From: Paralithodes platypus
Taxonomy: Eukaryota; Arthropoda; Malacostraca; Decapoda; Lithodidae
Assembly (NCBI GenBank): GCA_032716605.1
Contig: CM064480.1
Location: 21,849,651 to 21,913,650 of the forward strand
Direction: 5' to 3'
DNA: 64,000 nucleotides
In this document: positions 42,511-53,491 of the stretch, piece by piece
How positions within the stretch are numbered: the stretch's first letter is position 1
How the letters are laid out: the number at the start of each line of letters is the position of its first letter
The notes under the pieces: model-generated
The model's input: the letters and a program-made list of their open reading frames with translations, nothing else
Databases searched by the model: none
Told to the model about the DNA's origin: nothing
Position numbers and translations under genes: made by a program

Positions 42511-42860
42511 GAAGGAAGAATGACGCCTGAATCAGCGTCTGGTCAAAGATCCACACAAGTACATCCACGATATGATGGAAAGCTTATTGGATAGTTATTC
42601 TTATTTTCTTTTTCTTTTTATTTTTTACGAAGTTTTTTCGTAGTGAGAACCCAATTCATAATGACTGAAGCCATCAGTGAGGTCGCGTGCGCTCAGGATG
42701 AAGGCTCCTCAGATTTTAAATGCTCTGCGCGGTAGATTCAAACTACGGCGTATTAGTGTTTGAAGAGGATGCCTTATGTAATAGGCATGTTCGTCAATGA
42801 TTACGGGGCCACTACTAAATATTAGGTTTTCTTTATCTCCTTACAGGAGTCAAACCTATA
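42511..42860 (+). repeat. Right ITR and terminus of copy C
   Basis: It runs from GAAGGAAGAATGACGCC to GAGTCAAACCTATA. The next base begins copy D ICR sequence (ATTTAGTAGTGGCCCCGG). Confidence 0.9.
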
Positions 42861-43257
42861 ATTTAGTAGTGGCCCCGGAATCATTGACGATTCCGGCCCT
42901 CTCAACCATCCCCTTCCCATTCGTTCTGATGTTGTCTAGAGTATCTTGATATATCAGTTAAGGAAGAGAACGCATCAGCGTCTCGATGCGAAACCCACGC
43001 TAAGCAAACATCTGCACTACGGGAAGCGTATTTAAAAAAAAAAAAAATCGTAGTGGCATCCGCATCATAAGGACGAGTCCGTAAGTCCTTATGAGCGTAC
43101 GCTTACAATGAATTGGTCACTACGCTCTGGGGCGGGTGATTTGAACGGCTGACTCTGAGGTTCAAAGAGAGCCATTACTGTACAAGGCATATCGTCAATG
43201 ATTCCGGGACCACTACTAAATATTAGGTTTTCCTTCCCTTAGGGACTCAAACTTATA
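42861..43257 (+). repeat. Copy D ICR right part and right ITR
   Basis: ATTTAGTAGTGGCCCCGGAA through CATTGACGATTCCGGCCC resumes the interrupted ICR. The right ITR (from about 42980, CGTCTCGATGCGAAACCCAC) complements 27559-27836 and ends GGGACTCAAACTTATA. Confidence 0.85.
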
Positions 43258-43736
43258 ATTGTTGATTTAGCGGCCGACCGCCGTACAAGCACAAAACACA
43301 CAAACACACACACTCACTCAGCCAGCTGATGGAAAAATGGCAAATCTAGTGCCTGGTATTTTCAACATTAAAACTGAACCACTTGGTGTAGAGAGTTCTA
43401 CTTTTCACCTATCGCAAGATAACAGCAAGTGCTGTCTCCTAATATTATTATAAAAACAGTTACAGTAAATTACTAAAATATCCTGAGACTTCTGATATTA
43501 CCCCAAACTTGGAAATTTACCTTCTTCACTACACATCTTCATTGGTGAGTACAGTCAAGCCCCCAAGGGCGTGATATCAAAAAGGCGCGGGAGGTACTAG
43601 AGTGGCATGAAATACGTAAAGGAAGCGGCATTCATAAATGGCGCGGTCTATGGCCCGTCGGGAAAGCGATGCGCAGCTATTGTCGGCCATCTTGGCGTGA
43701 CGTCGTCCTGTTTCCGCCCCCCCCCGCCCCCCCCCG
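43258..43736. other. Right flank of copy D, GC-rich promoter-like end
   Basis: This is single-copy-looking DNA ending in a CpG-rich 170 bp with CGGCCATCTTGGCGTGACGT (YY1-like core plus CRE-like TGACGTC) and C-runs. It is duplicated at 45963-46437. Confidence 0.45.
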
Positions 43737-44484
43737 CGATTAGAGTGCCCTTTTTAGACCTTACAGGTCTCTCCATACCGGTAGCGGAGGAAACAGGTTT
43801 TATGAGGGCATGTTTTAAACTCCGCCCACCTCCCCGTCAGCTCATGCCTACTTGGTCTCTGGACAAGGCATTGTCTTTACTTCACTCTCGTCTGTACCAA
43901 AATACTGCAGATTTTGCATTACTGTACTCTTAAAAAAGGCTGTATTCCTTTTGGCTTTGGCCACCGGGAACAGAGTGTCTGAGCTGGCGGCGATGAGCAA
44001 CACACCTAATTGCCTTAGGTTTGGTAGACTTAATGAATGTATTCACATTGCACCTTCCCCGGGATTTGTAGCCAAGAATGAGCACAGTGCACACGTGTTT
44101 TCTGAGTTCACGGTGCCGGCGTTAAAAAGGGGAAAGGTGCACCATAATCTATGTCCAGTGCAGGCTCTAACCAAATATTTGAGAGTGGCTCCTCTCAACC
44201 CCCAAGGTGCTTTATGGGTAGCGAGTATGGGTAAACGCTTACTGAAACGGAGATTAGCTTCTCTTCTGGTCGAAGTCATTAAAGAGAGTAATCCCGGCGT
44301 TGTGGGTAGGGCCCACGATTTACGCAAATGGGCGGCCTCTTTACGTTTCCTGAAGAATTTTTCAGTAGAAGATATTGCATCCACACAGTTGTGGGCGTCT
44401 AATCATACGTTTTTGACTAGATACTTGTCAGTTGCTCTAGACAAACCTTCCTTACCATGTATAGCTTTAAGGCAGAGGGTCTAG
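43737..44484 (+). pseudogene. Duplicated 3' part of YR (from copy C), frameshifted
   Basis: It begins at IRVPFLDLTGL without a start codon and ends ALRQRV. A 5-bp insertion (near 43924, ATTACTGTACTCTT versus ATTACTCTT) breaks the frame before LKKAVFLLALATGNRVSEL. HDLRKWA and TRYLSVALDK are present. It is a by-product of the tandem duplication. Confidence 0.9.
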
Positions 44485-46261
44485 GTGGCCCTACTGTCCC
44501 TTTGTTTACTTTCAAGGAAAAGGGGGGGGGGGGTGCAGTCAGTGTAACATAGGACACCCTAGACCCCGCCAGAGTATAAGAGCTGTGATACAATTTAGGG
44601 TTAATGTGATATGAACATTTCTCTGCGAGAAATTGTGCTAGTACAAAACAATGGAGTTGTTATAGTAGTTTTAGCTGTGAAAGCAATTTAGTATTAAACA
44701 GTGGAGATTTTTTGCACATTATTTTTCACGAATATTATGGGGTTTATTATGTGCACATGTAAACTTATAACTTGTTATTTTTTGTCACCACTCGTTGAGT
44801 GGGGTGCCTTGGTAACTACAGATCTGTTCACAGAATCTCCAGAGTTACCCCCTTTTTTGTCAAGCAGGCTTCTTTGAAGCACGCACCTGCTTGAACCCCC
44901 TTTTTTGTATTTATATGGTCTGCGCCGTAATTAAATATATTTTTTCAAAGTAAGAATACTATGTGGTTGTTTGATTATCTGCTTTGCTAGAGTTATGATA
45001 TGATTACGAATGTCCCCCTCCAGTCTTAGAAATCAGCCATGTTCGTCAATGATGGAGGGGCCACTAATAAATTATAGGTTTGACTCCTGTAAGGAGATAA
45101 TGAAAACCTAATATTTAGTAGTGGCCCCGTAATCATTGACGACTGGGGCCCTCCCGACCATCCCCTTCCCATTCGTTGATGTATTAAGGATTTTGGTTTA
45201 CTTGATATGTCAGTGAAGGAAGAATGACGCTTGAATCAGCGTCTGGTCAAAGATCCACACAAGTACATCCACGATATGATGGAAAGCTTATTGGATAGTT
45301 ATTCTTATTTTCTTTTTGTTTTTATTTTTTACGAAGTTTTTTCGTAGTGAGAACCCAATTCATAATGACTGAAGCCATGAGTGAGGTCGCGTGCGCTCAT
45401 GATGAAGGCTCCTCAGATTTTAAATGCTCTGTGCGGTAGATTCAAACTACGGCGGATTAGTGTTTGAAGAGGATGCCTTATGTAATAGGCATGTTCGTCA
45501 ATGATTACGGGGCCACTACTAAATATTAGGTTTTCTTTATCTCCTTACAGGAGTCAAACCTATAATTTAGTATTGGCCCCGGAATCATTGACGATTCCGG
45601 CCCTCTCAACCATCCCCTTCCCATTCGTTCTGATGTTGTCTAGAGTATCTTGATATATCAGTTAAGGAAGAGAACGCATCAGCGTCTCGATGCGAAACCC
45701 ACGCTAAGCAAACATCTGCACTACAGGAAGCGTATTTTTAAATTATTTTTTTCGTAGTGGCATCCGCATCATAAGGACGAGTCCGTAAGTCCTTATGAGC
45801 GTACGCTTACAATGAATTGGTCACTACGCTCTGGGGCGGGTGATTTGAACGGCTGACTCTGAGGTTCAAAGAGAGCCATTACTGTACAAGGCATATCGTC
45901 AATGATTCCGGGACCACTACTAAATATTAGGTTTTCCTTCCCTTAGGGACTCAAACTTATAATTGTTGATTTAGCGGCCGACCGCCGTACAAGCACAAAA
46001 CACACACACTTACTCAGCCAGCTGATGGAAATATGGCAAATCTAGTGCCTGGTATTTTCAACATTAAAACTGAACCACTTGGTGTAGAGAGTTCTACTTT
46101 TCACCTATCGCAAGATAACAGCAAGTGCTGTCTCCTAATATTATTAAAAACAGTTACAGTAAATTACTAAAATATCCTGAGACTTCTGATATTACCCCAA
46201 ACTTGGAAATTTACCTTCTTCACTACACATCTTCATTGGTGAGTACAGTCAAGCCCCCAAG

Positions 46262-46437
46262 GGCGTGATATCAAAAAGGCGCGGGAGGTACTAGAGTGGC
46301 ATGAAATACGTAAAGGAAGCGGCATTCATAAATGGCGCGGTCTATGGCCCGTCGGGAAAGCGATGCGCAGCTATTGTCGGCCATCTTGGCGTGACGTCGG
46401 CCCGTTTCCGCCCTCCCCGGCCTCCCCCCGCTAGTCT
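46262..46437. promoter_or_regulatory. Promoter-like GC-rich segment (second copy of 43560-43736)
   Basis: CpG-rich, with GGCCATCTTGGCG (YY1-type) and TGACGTC (CRE-type) words. LINE-b begins directly after it. No downstream host exon was recognised, so promoter function is only suggested. Confidence 0.25.
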
Positions 46438-49192
46438 CAGTTATCGTCTTTCGTCTTAGAGTTAGATAATATATTAAGAAAAGATCAACCACAGATAGTC
46501 TGTTTGACAGAGACAAAGCTGAACCAGGACTTTGACAGCAACATAGTGTTTAGTGAAGGATATAATATATGGAGATATGATAGAAAGGGTAAAAGGGGAG
46601 GTGGAGTGGCAGTATTAGTTAAGAACCCTATGACAGCTTACATGCCACCAAAGACCAGAGCATGGAGGGAGTTGGAGTTTGAGGAGATGGTAGAGGATAT
46701 GATTCAGTCGTTGAGAAGATTGCTTTTAAGGAAGAATCGATTGATCTTGGTAGGAGATTTCAACTGTAGTGAGGTTGATTGGGAATCAGGAGATGCAGGG
46801 CCAAATCAGAGATCTTGGGGAAGTCGGCTAGTGGAGTTGGTTACGGAAAATGTACTTGCACAACATGTGAAGGAAAATACAAGAATGAGGGGTAATAACG
46901 AACCTTCTAAACTCGATCTGATTTTTACAAAAGATCCTCACGAAATTAGTGATATAAACTATCTATGTCCTGTAGGTAAAAGTGATCACCTATTACTAAA
47001 ATGGAAGTTGACCTCGAGTAATGCCAATAGATTAGACAATAGCTACATAAATGACAGATTAAATTATAGTAAAGCTGATTATGTATCCTTGAAAAGATAT
47101 TTAGAGGGAGTAGATTGGGATCTTATTTTGAAGGAACAGGACGTACAAGGTAATATAGTAGATTCCTCGAAATTTATAGAGTAGGAACCAATCTGTTTGT
47201 CCCAAGATATAAAACTGGAATTTTACTAAGCAGAAAGATTGGTTTAATTTGAAATGCAAAAGAGCTTTGGGTAGGCGTGATGCAGCTTGGGCTAGATTAA
47301 GAAGAAGGAACACTGAGAGTAATCGGAATTAATATAAACAGGAGAGGAATAGATATGTTAACATAATTAGGCAAGTTAAAATGAACTATGAGAAGAACAT
47401 AGTAAATAAATGTGAAAGTGACCCTAGATTATTTTATAAATATATAAACAGTAAGTTGAAGGTAAAGAAACAAATTACTAAATTAAGAGTTGATGCTAGG
47501 ACGTATGAAAATGTATCGGACATGTGCGAGGTAATGAAAAACAAATTGGGGTCAGTTTTTACTAGAGAGGAAGGATTTGACGAACCACAGGCGGGAGTAC
47601 TGGAGAGTGGTCTTAGTAAGATTGAAATAACTAGAGATGAGCTGTTATCTGCGATGAGAGGACTTGAAGTAAGGAAAGCTATAGGACCGGATGAAGTGTC
47701 TGCCTGGGTTTTAAAGGAGTGTGCAGAGCAATTAGTGGAGCCAGTGAGGGACATAATTCAAGCTTCCTTAGATAAAGGACAGGTTCCTGTTGAATGGAAA
47801 GAGCTAATATCATTCCGATATACAAGAATGGAAACCCTGAGGACCCTCTAAACTATAGACCAGTGTCACTTACTAGTATTGTATGCAAGATTTGTGAAAA
47901 GCTAATTAGGAAGAGATGGATGAAAATGTTGGAGAGAAAGAAGATAATAACCCCAAAGCAATTTGGATTCAGAGAAGGGACATCTTGTGTTACCAGTTTG
48001 CTATGTTATTACAGTAGGGTGATAGATGTACTCCAAGAAAGAGGCGGATGGGTGGACTGCGTCTACTTAGACCTTTCCAAAGCATTCGATAAGGTACCAC
48101 ATAAGAGATTGTTATCTAAGCTTGAGACGCTAGGATGTGTCAGGGGGAGTTTGCTGAAATGGATGGAGAGCTATTTAACAGATAGGGAAATGAGGGCCAA
48201 CATTAGAGGAACTTACTCATCGTGGCGGAAAGTTGAGAGTGGTGTGCCGCAGGGATCTGTGTTGGCACCTCTCATGTTCCTTATGTACGTGAATGACCTG
48301 CCGATAGGCATAAACTCTTACATGTCAATGTTTGCAGATGACGTAAAAATTATGAGACAAATAACAAATAAAAGTAGTTGTGAGGAGCTGCAAGGGGATT
48401 TAGATAAAATATACGAATGGAGCACCAAGTGGAAAATGAAATTTAATAAGTAAATGCCATGTGTTAAATGGGAAGAAGTGTGAATAGACCAAATTGGGAG
48501 TACAGGATGGGAGATAATATAATTAGCAAGGCCGAAAAAGAAAAAGATTTAGGGTTGATTATACAAGATAATTTGTCGCCAGAGAAACATATTAACAAGC
48601 TCTTTAGCGGAATGTATGCAATGGCCGGGAATATGAAAGTTGCTCTGAACTACTTGGATGAGACCATGGTAGCGAAAATTATGAAGAGTATGATTAGACC
48701 AAGATTGGAGTATGCAGCAGTGGTGTGGTCCCCGCATCTAAAGAAGCATATTCACAAGTTAGAAAGAATCCAGAGAGCAGTCACTAGATTGGTTCCAAGT
48801 CTCAGAGAACTGCCATATGAAGGGAGGCTAGACAAATTAAATTTACTGAGTCTAAAAGAGAGGAGAGAGAGGGGAGACATGATAATGATGTACAAATGTA
48901 CCCGGGGGCTGGAGAGGCTGGATAGGGAGGATATATTAATTATGGATACAGGAATAACTAGAGGCCACAGCTACAAAGTAAAAAGACCTACCTGCAAGAA
49001 CGATATCAGGAAGTTTAGCTTCCCCTATAGATGTATTGACAAATGGAATGGGCTGGAGGAGGAGGTGGTAGGGGCAAGGAACATCCATATTTTCAAGAAA
49101 AAATTGGATAAAAAGAAGACTGAGAGATGGGACAACACGAGCTTAGCTCAACTCCTGTAAACTACAATTAGGTAAATACAATTAGGTAAATA
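46438..49192 (+). mobile_element. LINE-b: CR1-like LINE, 5'-truncated
   Basis: It begins within the endonuclease (LDNILRKDQPQIVCLTETKL at about 46455), followed by RT and the C-terminal domain. The 3' tail is two units of ACAATTAGGTAAAT. The same 3' end occurs at 2500-2748, confirming the boundary. It is related to LINE-a but a distinct family. Confidence 0.85.
46504..49160 (+). pseudogene. LINE-b ORF2: endonuclease and reverse transcriptase, broken
   Basis: The endonuclease part (LTETKLNQDF, GDFNCSEVDW, KSDHLLLKW) is open to a TAG at 47184. After frame changes the RT opens at 47381 (NKCESDPRLFYKYINSK) and shifts near 47800. It then carries [34 protein letters not shown] and FADD. A third segment (48468-49160) holds the C-terminal region ending KKKLDKKKTERWD. 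A shortening around 46670 (RELEF/EEMVED) may be an internal deletion. It is not functional. Confidence 0.85.
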
Positions 49193-49221
49193 CAGGGCCC
49201 CCCCCCCCCACTGACCGTAAC

Positions 49222-49371
49222 ACACCAGCCTGTGTGACACTGGTCCTGCCGAAGAAGAAATTGAAGGTGATAACTATTGAGAAGAAGCAGGTCGAGAGGG
49301 GAGACAAACAAGCAAATTTTGCTCGTCACTTCACACCACAACAACGACACCATACACCATTATAAGTGAGT
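49222..49371 (+). pseudogene. Possible pogo-type helix-turn-helix fragment
   Basis: An open stretch of ~45 codons reads LPKKKLKVITIEKKQVERGD then KQANFARHF, which resembles the start of CENP-B/Tigger DNA-binding domains (KRKxxTxExKxE...G...ARxF). It stops at TAA just before GTGAGT. Too short for certainty. Confidence 0.35.
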
Positions 49372-49390
49372 ACCCATTCCATTTACTGTT

Positions 49391-49461
49391 ATGCAGTGGC
49401 AGTATCGTAACCAATAGGGTCTTGCTGAGTACCGTGGAAATTATATTGTCACTGCTATAAG
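49391..49461 (+). ncRNA. U4 snRNA-like 5' segment (probable retro-chimera with LINE-c)
   Basis: GCAGTGGCAGTATCGTA followed by ACCAAT and GGTCT...CTGAG matches the 5' region of U4 snRNA (U6-pairing stem II and the 5' stem-loop). The match fades by about 49435, although ATTAT...CTGCTA still echoes it. LINE-c RT sequence follows within 10-20 bp, so this looks like a U4 cDNA fused to a LINE by template switching rather than a U4 gene. No U4 3' domain or Sm site is present. Confidence 0.5.
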
Positions 49462-50689
49462 CTCAAGACTTTTTCTATTGCACTAGACATATCGAAAGCC
49501 TTCGATAGAGTCTGGCATAAATCTTTAATTTCTAAACTACCCTCCTTCGGTTTCTATCCCTCCATCTGTGCCTTTGTCTCTAATTTCCTTTCCGGCCGTT
49601 CCATAGCTGCGGTTGTGGACGGCCATTGTTCACTTCCTCACCCTATAAACTCCGGTGTTCCTCAGGGCTCTGTCCTATCTCCTATTCTCTTTCTAATTTT
49701 TATAAATGATCTCCTTAACTGTACCTTAATTCCCATCCATTCATACGCAGACGACTCAACCTTACACTACTCCATTAGTTTTTCAGAACGCCCCAGCCAG
49801 CAATCCCTCAACGACGTAATGAAGCCATAGAACTCTTAAATTCTGATCTAAATACTATTTCCAATTGGGGCAGAGAAAACCTTGTTAACTTTAATGCTTC
49901 CAAAACCCAATTTCTCCATCTATCTACCCGTCAGGATCTCCCAGCGACTATCCCTTATTCTTCAACAATACAAAAATCAACCCTTCATCTTCTCTCTCAA
50001 TATTCTTGGTGTCTCTTTTTCTTCTGCTCTCATTTGGAAGGACCATATTACCAGTCTTGCTAAGGCAGCCTCCCAGAAGCTGGGTGTGCTCAACCGCCTT
50101 AGGGGTTCTTTTCCCCTGCACAGCTTCTTGCTCTGTACAGGGGCATAGTGCGCCCTTGTATTGAGTATTGTTCACATGTGTGGGGAGGTTCCTCTCACAC
50201 CGCTCTCCTAGACAAAGTTGAAAGGAAGGCCTTTCGTATCATTAACTCCCGTCCACTCACCAACTCTCTGCAATCTCTCTCTCTCCGCCGCAATGTTGCA
50301 TCTCTCTCGCTATTCTATCGCTACTATAATAATCAGTGTTCCTCAGAGCTATCCCAGTGCATACCACTCCTTTACGTAGGGCACGTGGTACCCGTCTTGC
50401 AACTCAATCCCACCCCTACTCTGTGCAACTCTCCAACCCAAGAGTGAAACGTTACTCTCAAACTTTCTTCTACTCAACATCTGAGCTCTGGAACTCTCTC
50501 CCAGAATCAGTCTTTCCCTCTTCCTATGACTTAAATTGCTTCAAACTCCGTGTGTCCAGGCATTTTGGCTCGAACGTCCCTTGATTTTGGCCCTGTCACT
50601 CTTTCAACTATGGGGGAGGCACTCGCTATAGGCAGTTATGCCTTTTGCCTCCCTCAATCACATAGAAAAAAAAAAAAAAAAAAAAAAAA
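49462..50689 (+). mobile_element. LINE-c: jockey-type (BS-like) LINE, 5'-truncated, with poly(A)
   Basis: RT sequence starts at IALDISKAFDRVWHKSLISK, continues [15 protein letters not shown] and HSYADDSTLHY, then the C-terminal region (RPCIEYCSHVWGGSSHTALL, LWNSLPESVFPSSYDL). It ends in a run of 24 A (50666-50689). Several frameshifts break the frame (near 49828, 50140, 50330). The 5' half of the element is absent, replaced by the U4-like sequence. Confidence 0.85.
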
Positions 50690-50975
50690 CAGTGTACAAA
50701 ATTGGTTAAAGTTTTTGCACCACACACATCTGCCATCCTGTGCGTGGTCTCTCCACGCATCTCGGTTGGGCTACCCCCAAAGGGTAGCCAAGTCGATCCC
50801 CACCTGCCCGCGGTGACCTTGCAGACACCACTTTCCCTTTTGTTCTTTTCCATTTTAAAAAATTTCCATTGTGGCGGCACTGACGGGGACGGCGCTGCCT
50901 GGGGTCTGTCCCAGGTAGTTATTTTCAAGTTTTTTTTAACTAGGGTTTTCTCTTATTTTTAATCAGATACGAAAA

Positions 50976-51890
50976 ATGGGTCCTTTAGTCCTTGAGACTA
51001 AAGTTGCTGCCCCCGACATTCCCTTGTTTGCCAAGATAGTTCAGCAAACATTTGAAGAGACCAAAAAGGAGCCGACCAAACGCACCACTGAGGTGGTAGA
51101 TGGTGGAAATAAAAAAACTGTCTGGGACCATCAGGTCCTGGTAGTGAAGCCAAAAGACCGATCCTCCGAGCCAGTAAGCCCACCAGATACAAAGGCAATC
51201 GAGACTGCTTTGGCTTCGGTTCTGGTTAACAAGTTAACTAGAACTGATTCAGGTGTACTGGTGGTACGACTTCCATCCAAGAAAGCCAAGGAAGACGCAG
51301 GAAGGGCCATCAATCAGTGTTTGGGGGTGGACAGTGCCTTCTGTGTCTCCGAACCAAAAAAGATGCTGCCAAAAATGACTCTGGTAGGCATTGTTAATGA
51401 CACTGAGGATAATGAGATAATTCCCAGCATCCTCAACAAGAACCCAAGAATAAAGTCCCTGGTCGACGATGGCTTAGCTATGAATTTGCTATTCACCAAG
51501 CAAAAGAGTGATGCACACACAAAGACTGCGGTAGTAAAAATGTCACCTGAAATACGCTCTTCCATTGTGGATGATGGCAATTCTGTGTATGTTGGACTTG
51601 TGAGATGTCGTGCATACGATCGCTTCTGGGTAACACAATGTTACCATTGCCAGGGCTTTGGCCATACTAGTGACAGGTGTTATTGGAAAAATGAGGATCC
51701 AAAATGCAACTTATGTGCCGGTACTCATAACTCAAAAGACTGCACCAACAAGACTTCCCCCAAATGTATAAATTGTATGAGCTCCACATTAGTTACGGAG
51801 CCGCCAAATCATTTCGCCTCAAGTAGAAATTGTCCTCTAATGACAGCTCAGAGAAATAAAGTTATTGAAAACACCAATTTTTTAGGTTAA
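50976..51890 (+). CDS. LINE-d ORF1: CCHC zinc-knuckle RNA-binding protein (intact, 304 aa)
   Basis: The ATG at 50976 (MGPLVLETKVAAPDIP) opens 304 codons. The C-terminal third carries zinc knuckles: C-x2-C-x4-H-x4-C (CYHCQGFGHTSDRC), then C-x2-C-x3-H-x4-C (CNLCAGTHNSKDC), and a partial third (CINC...H...C). The middle (VLVVRLPSKKAKEDAGRAIN...) is RRM-like in pattern. It binds LINE RNA and would form the RNP with ORF2. It ends 23 nt before the ORF2 start. It is uninterrupted although its ORF2 is dead. Confidence 0.85.
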   Translation: MGPLVLETKVAAPDIPLFAKIVQQTFEETKKEPTKRTTEVVDGGNKKTVWDHQVLVVKPKDRSSEPVSPPDTKAIETALASVLVNKLTRTDSGVLVVRLPSKKAKEDAGRAINQCLGVDSAFCVSEPKKMLPKMTLVGIVNDTEDNEIIPSILNKNPRIKSLVDDGLAMNLLFTKQKSDAHTKTAVVKMSPEIRSSIVDDGNSVYVGLVRCRAYDRFWVTQCYHCQGFGHTSDRCYWKNEDPKCNLCAGTHNSKDCTNKTSPKCINCMSSTLVTEPPNHFASSRNCPLMTAQRNKVIENTNFLG

Positions 51891-51913
51891 AAAAAATTAT
51901 ACAAGGGAGCCGG

Positions 51914-52268
51914 TTGAAACTGGGTCTGTTGAATGTTCGTTCCTTGCGTAACAAAATGGATCATATTTGCGAGATTTTGGATGAACGTAACCTTGATGTA
52001 TTATGTCTCACTGAGACCTGGTTGTTCGAGTCAGATCTGAATATTATCCAGGCGGCATTGCCTAAAACCCATTCCATAATAAATGTTCCTAGGCCTAGGG
52101 GAGATCATCCGGGTGGTGGAGTGGAAGTTGTCTACTCCACATCTCTGGTGAATATCTTGCAAATAAGCCATAACCCAGCCCCTCTTTATTATGAACTGTT
52201 GGAAGTGGAAATAAAATTCCATCAACAAATTCTAAGAATGGCAGTTGCCTGGCCATCGTGGCACAGAT
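51914..52268 (+). pseudogene. LINE-d ORF2, endonuclease N-terminal part
   Basis: It begins MKLGLLNVRSLRNKMDHICE with the N, E and LTETW boxes of LINE endonucleases and GDHPGGGVEVVYS. A frameshift near 52240 (A-V-A-W-P-S versus a P-G-H-R-G-T-D reading) precedes the copy E insertion. It continues at 60822. Confidence 0.85.
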
Positions 52269-52618
52269 TATAGGTTTGACTCCTGTAAGGAGATAAAGAA
52301 AACCTAATATTTAGTAGTGGCCCCGTAATCATTGACGAACATGCCTATTACATAAGGCATCCTCTTCAAACACTAATCCGCCGTAGTTTGAATCTACCGC
52401 ACAGAGCATTTAAAAACTGAGGAGCCTTCATCATGAGCGCACGCGACCTCACTCATGGCTTCAGTCATTATGAATTGGGTTCTCACTACGAAAAAACTTC
52501 ATAAAAAAGAAAAAGAAAAAGAAAATAAGAATAACTATCTAATAAGCTTTCCATCATATCGTGGATGTACTTGTGTGGATCTTTGACCAGACGCTACTGC
52601 AGGCGTCATTCTTCCTTC
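52269..52618 (-). repeat. Right ITR of copy E
   Basis: It starts TATAGGTTTGACTCCTGTAA and is near-identical to copies A-C. It shows the MITE-free site GGATGTACTTGTG. Confidence 0.9.
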
Positions 52619-52691
52619 ACTGACATATCAAGTAAACCAAAATCCTTAATACATCAACGAATGGGAAGGGGATGGTCGGGAGGGCCCCAGT

Positions 52692-52789
52692 CGTCAATGA
52701 TTACGGGGCCACTACTAAATATTAGGTTTTCTTTATCTCCTTACAGGAGTCAAACCTATAATTTATTAGTGGCCCCTCCATCATTGACG
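52692..52789 (-). repeat. ICR of copy E
   Basis: It runs CGTCAATGATTACGGGGCC through the hairpin to GGCCCCTCCATCATTGACG, as in copy A. Confidence 0.9.
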
Positions 52790-53491
52790 AACATGCCTGA
52801 TTTCTAAGACTGGAGGGGGACATTCGTAATCATATCATAACTCTAGAAAAGCAGATAATCAAACAACCACATAGTATTCTTACTCTTGTAAAAAAAAGAG
52901 ATATTCGGGTGCATAAACTTTATACAGCCTAAATCTTCAAAAAGGGGTACAAGCAGGAGCGTGCTTCAAAGAAGCCTGCTTGAAAAAGGGTTAACTCTGA
53001 GACTCTGTACACAGATCTGCTTAGTTAAGAAGGCACCCCACTTAAAGTAAGTGGTGAAAACTAAAAACTTATAAGTTTACATGTGCACATATAAACCCCA
53101 TTAACTAGTGGATATATTCCTAAAAATATAACCAAACATAAATGAATTCTTGTACATTCATAGAAGTACTGAACTCGTGTACTTATGGAGAAGTAATTAC
53201 TTCAAAAGTAAAAGTCGTAGTTGCAACTACCGAGATTTCTCAAAAATCTATTGCTTCACAGCCAAAGCTACTTACAACAAGAATTGTTGTAACACTACTA
53301 TTGGCCTTTAGCACAATTTCCTGCAATAAATACTACAGAGAAATTTTATAAAACAATGCCTACAAACAGTATCCCAGCTCGTATGTTCCGAACACATACT
53401 CCGGAGGGGTCTAGGGTGTCCTATGTCACACTGACTGCACCCTCCCCCCCCTTTTTCTTGAAATTAAACAAAACGTGACTAAAAGGGCCAC

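Larger units (their letters stand above)
34168..42860 (+). mobile_element. DIRS1-like retrotransposon copy C, best-preserved copy
   Basis: A left ITR (to 34476), leader with intron, intact gag, frameshifted RT-RNase H, intact YR, 3' UTR, ICR (42340-42437) and right ITR (42511-42860) make it complete. It sits inside the ICR of copy D. The left limit is uncertain within 34165-34194 because both partners share ATTTAGT...TCATTGACG. Confidence 0.92.
27559..43257 (+). mobile_element. DIRS1-like retrotransposon copy D (second family), carrying copy C inside its ICR
   Basis: The left ITR is at 27559-27836 and the matching right ITR at about 42980-43257. Between them are a leader, a decayed gag and YR, a 3' region with microsatellites and an ICR split by copy C. 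The RT-RNase H between gag and YR is missing. ITR and ICR sequences differ from family I (CGGAATCATTGACG versus CGTAATCATTGACG; hairpin GAGTCCCGAAGGGA versus GACTCCTGTAAGGA). RTE and LINE-a fragments are also inserted. Confidence 0.82.
41021..46437 (+). repeat. ~2.7-kb direct tandem duplication (41021-43736 and 43737-46437)
   Basis: The unit starts at CGATTAGAGTGCCCTT within YR and ends in the C-rich tract after copy D's flank. The second copy repeats the YR 3' part, 3' UTR, ICR, both right ITRs and the flank with few differences (a 5-bp insertion in YR, a few substitutions, one indel-rich A/T run near 43030/45735). The junction is C-run|CGATTAG. An assembly artefact is possible. Confidence 0.9.
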
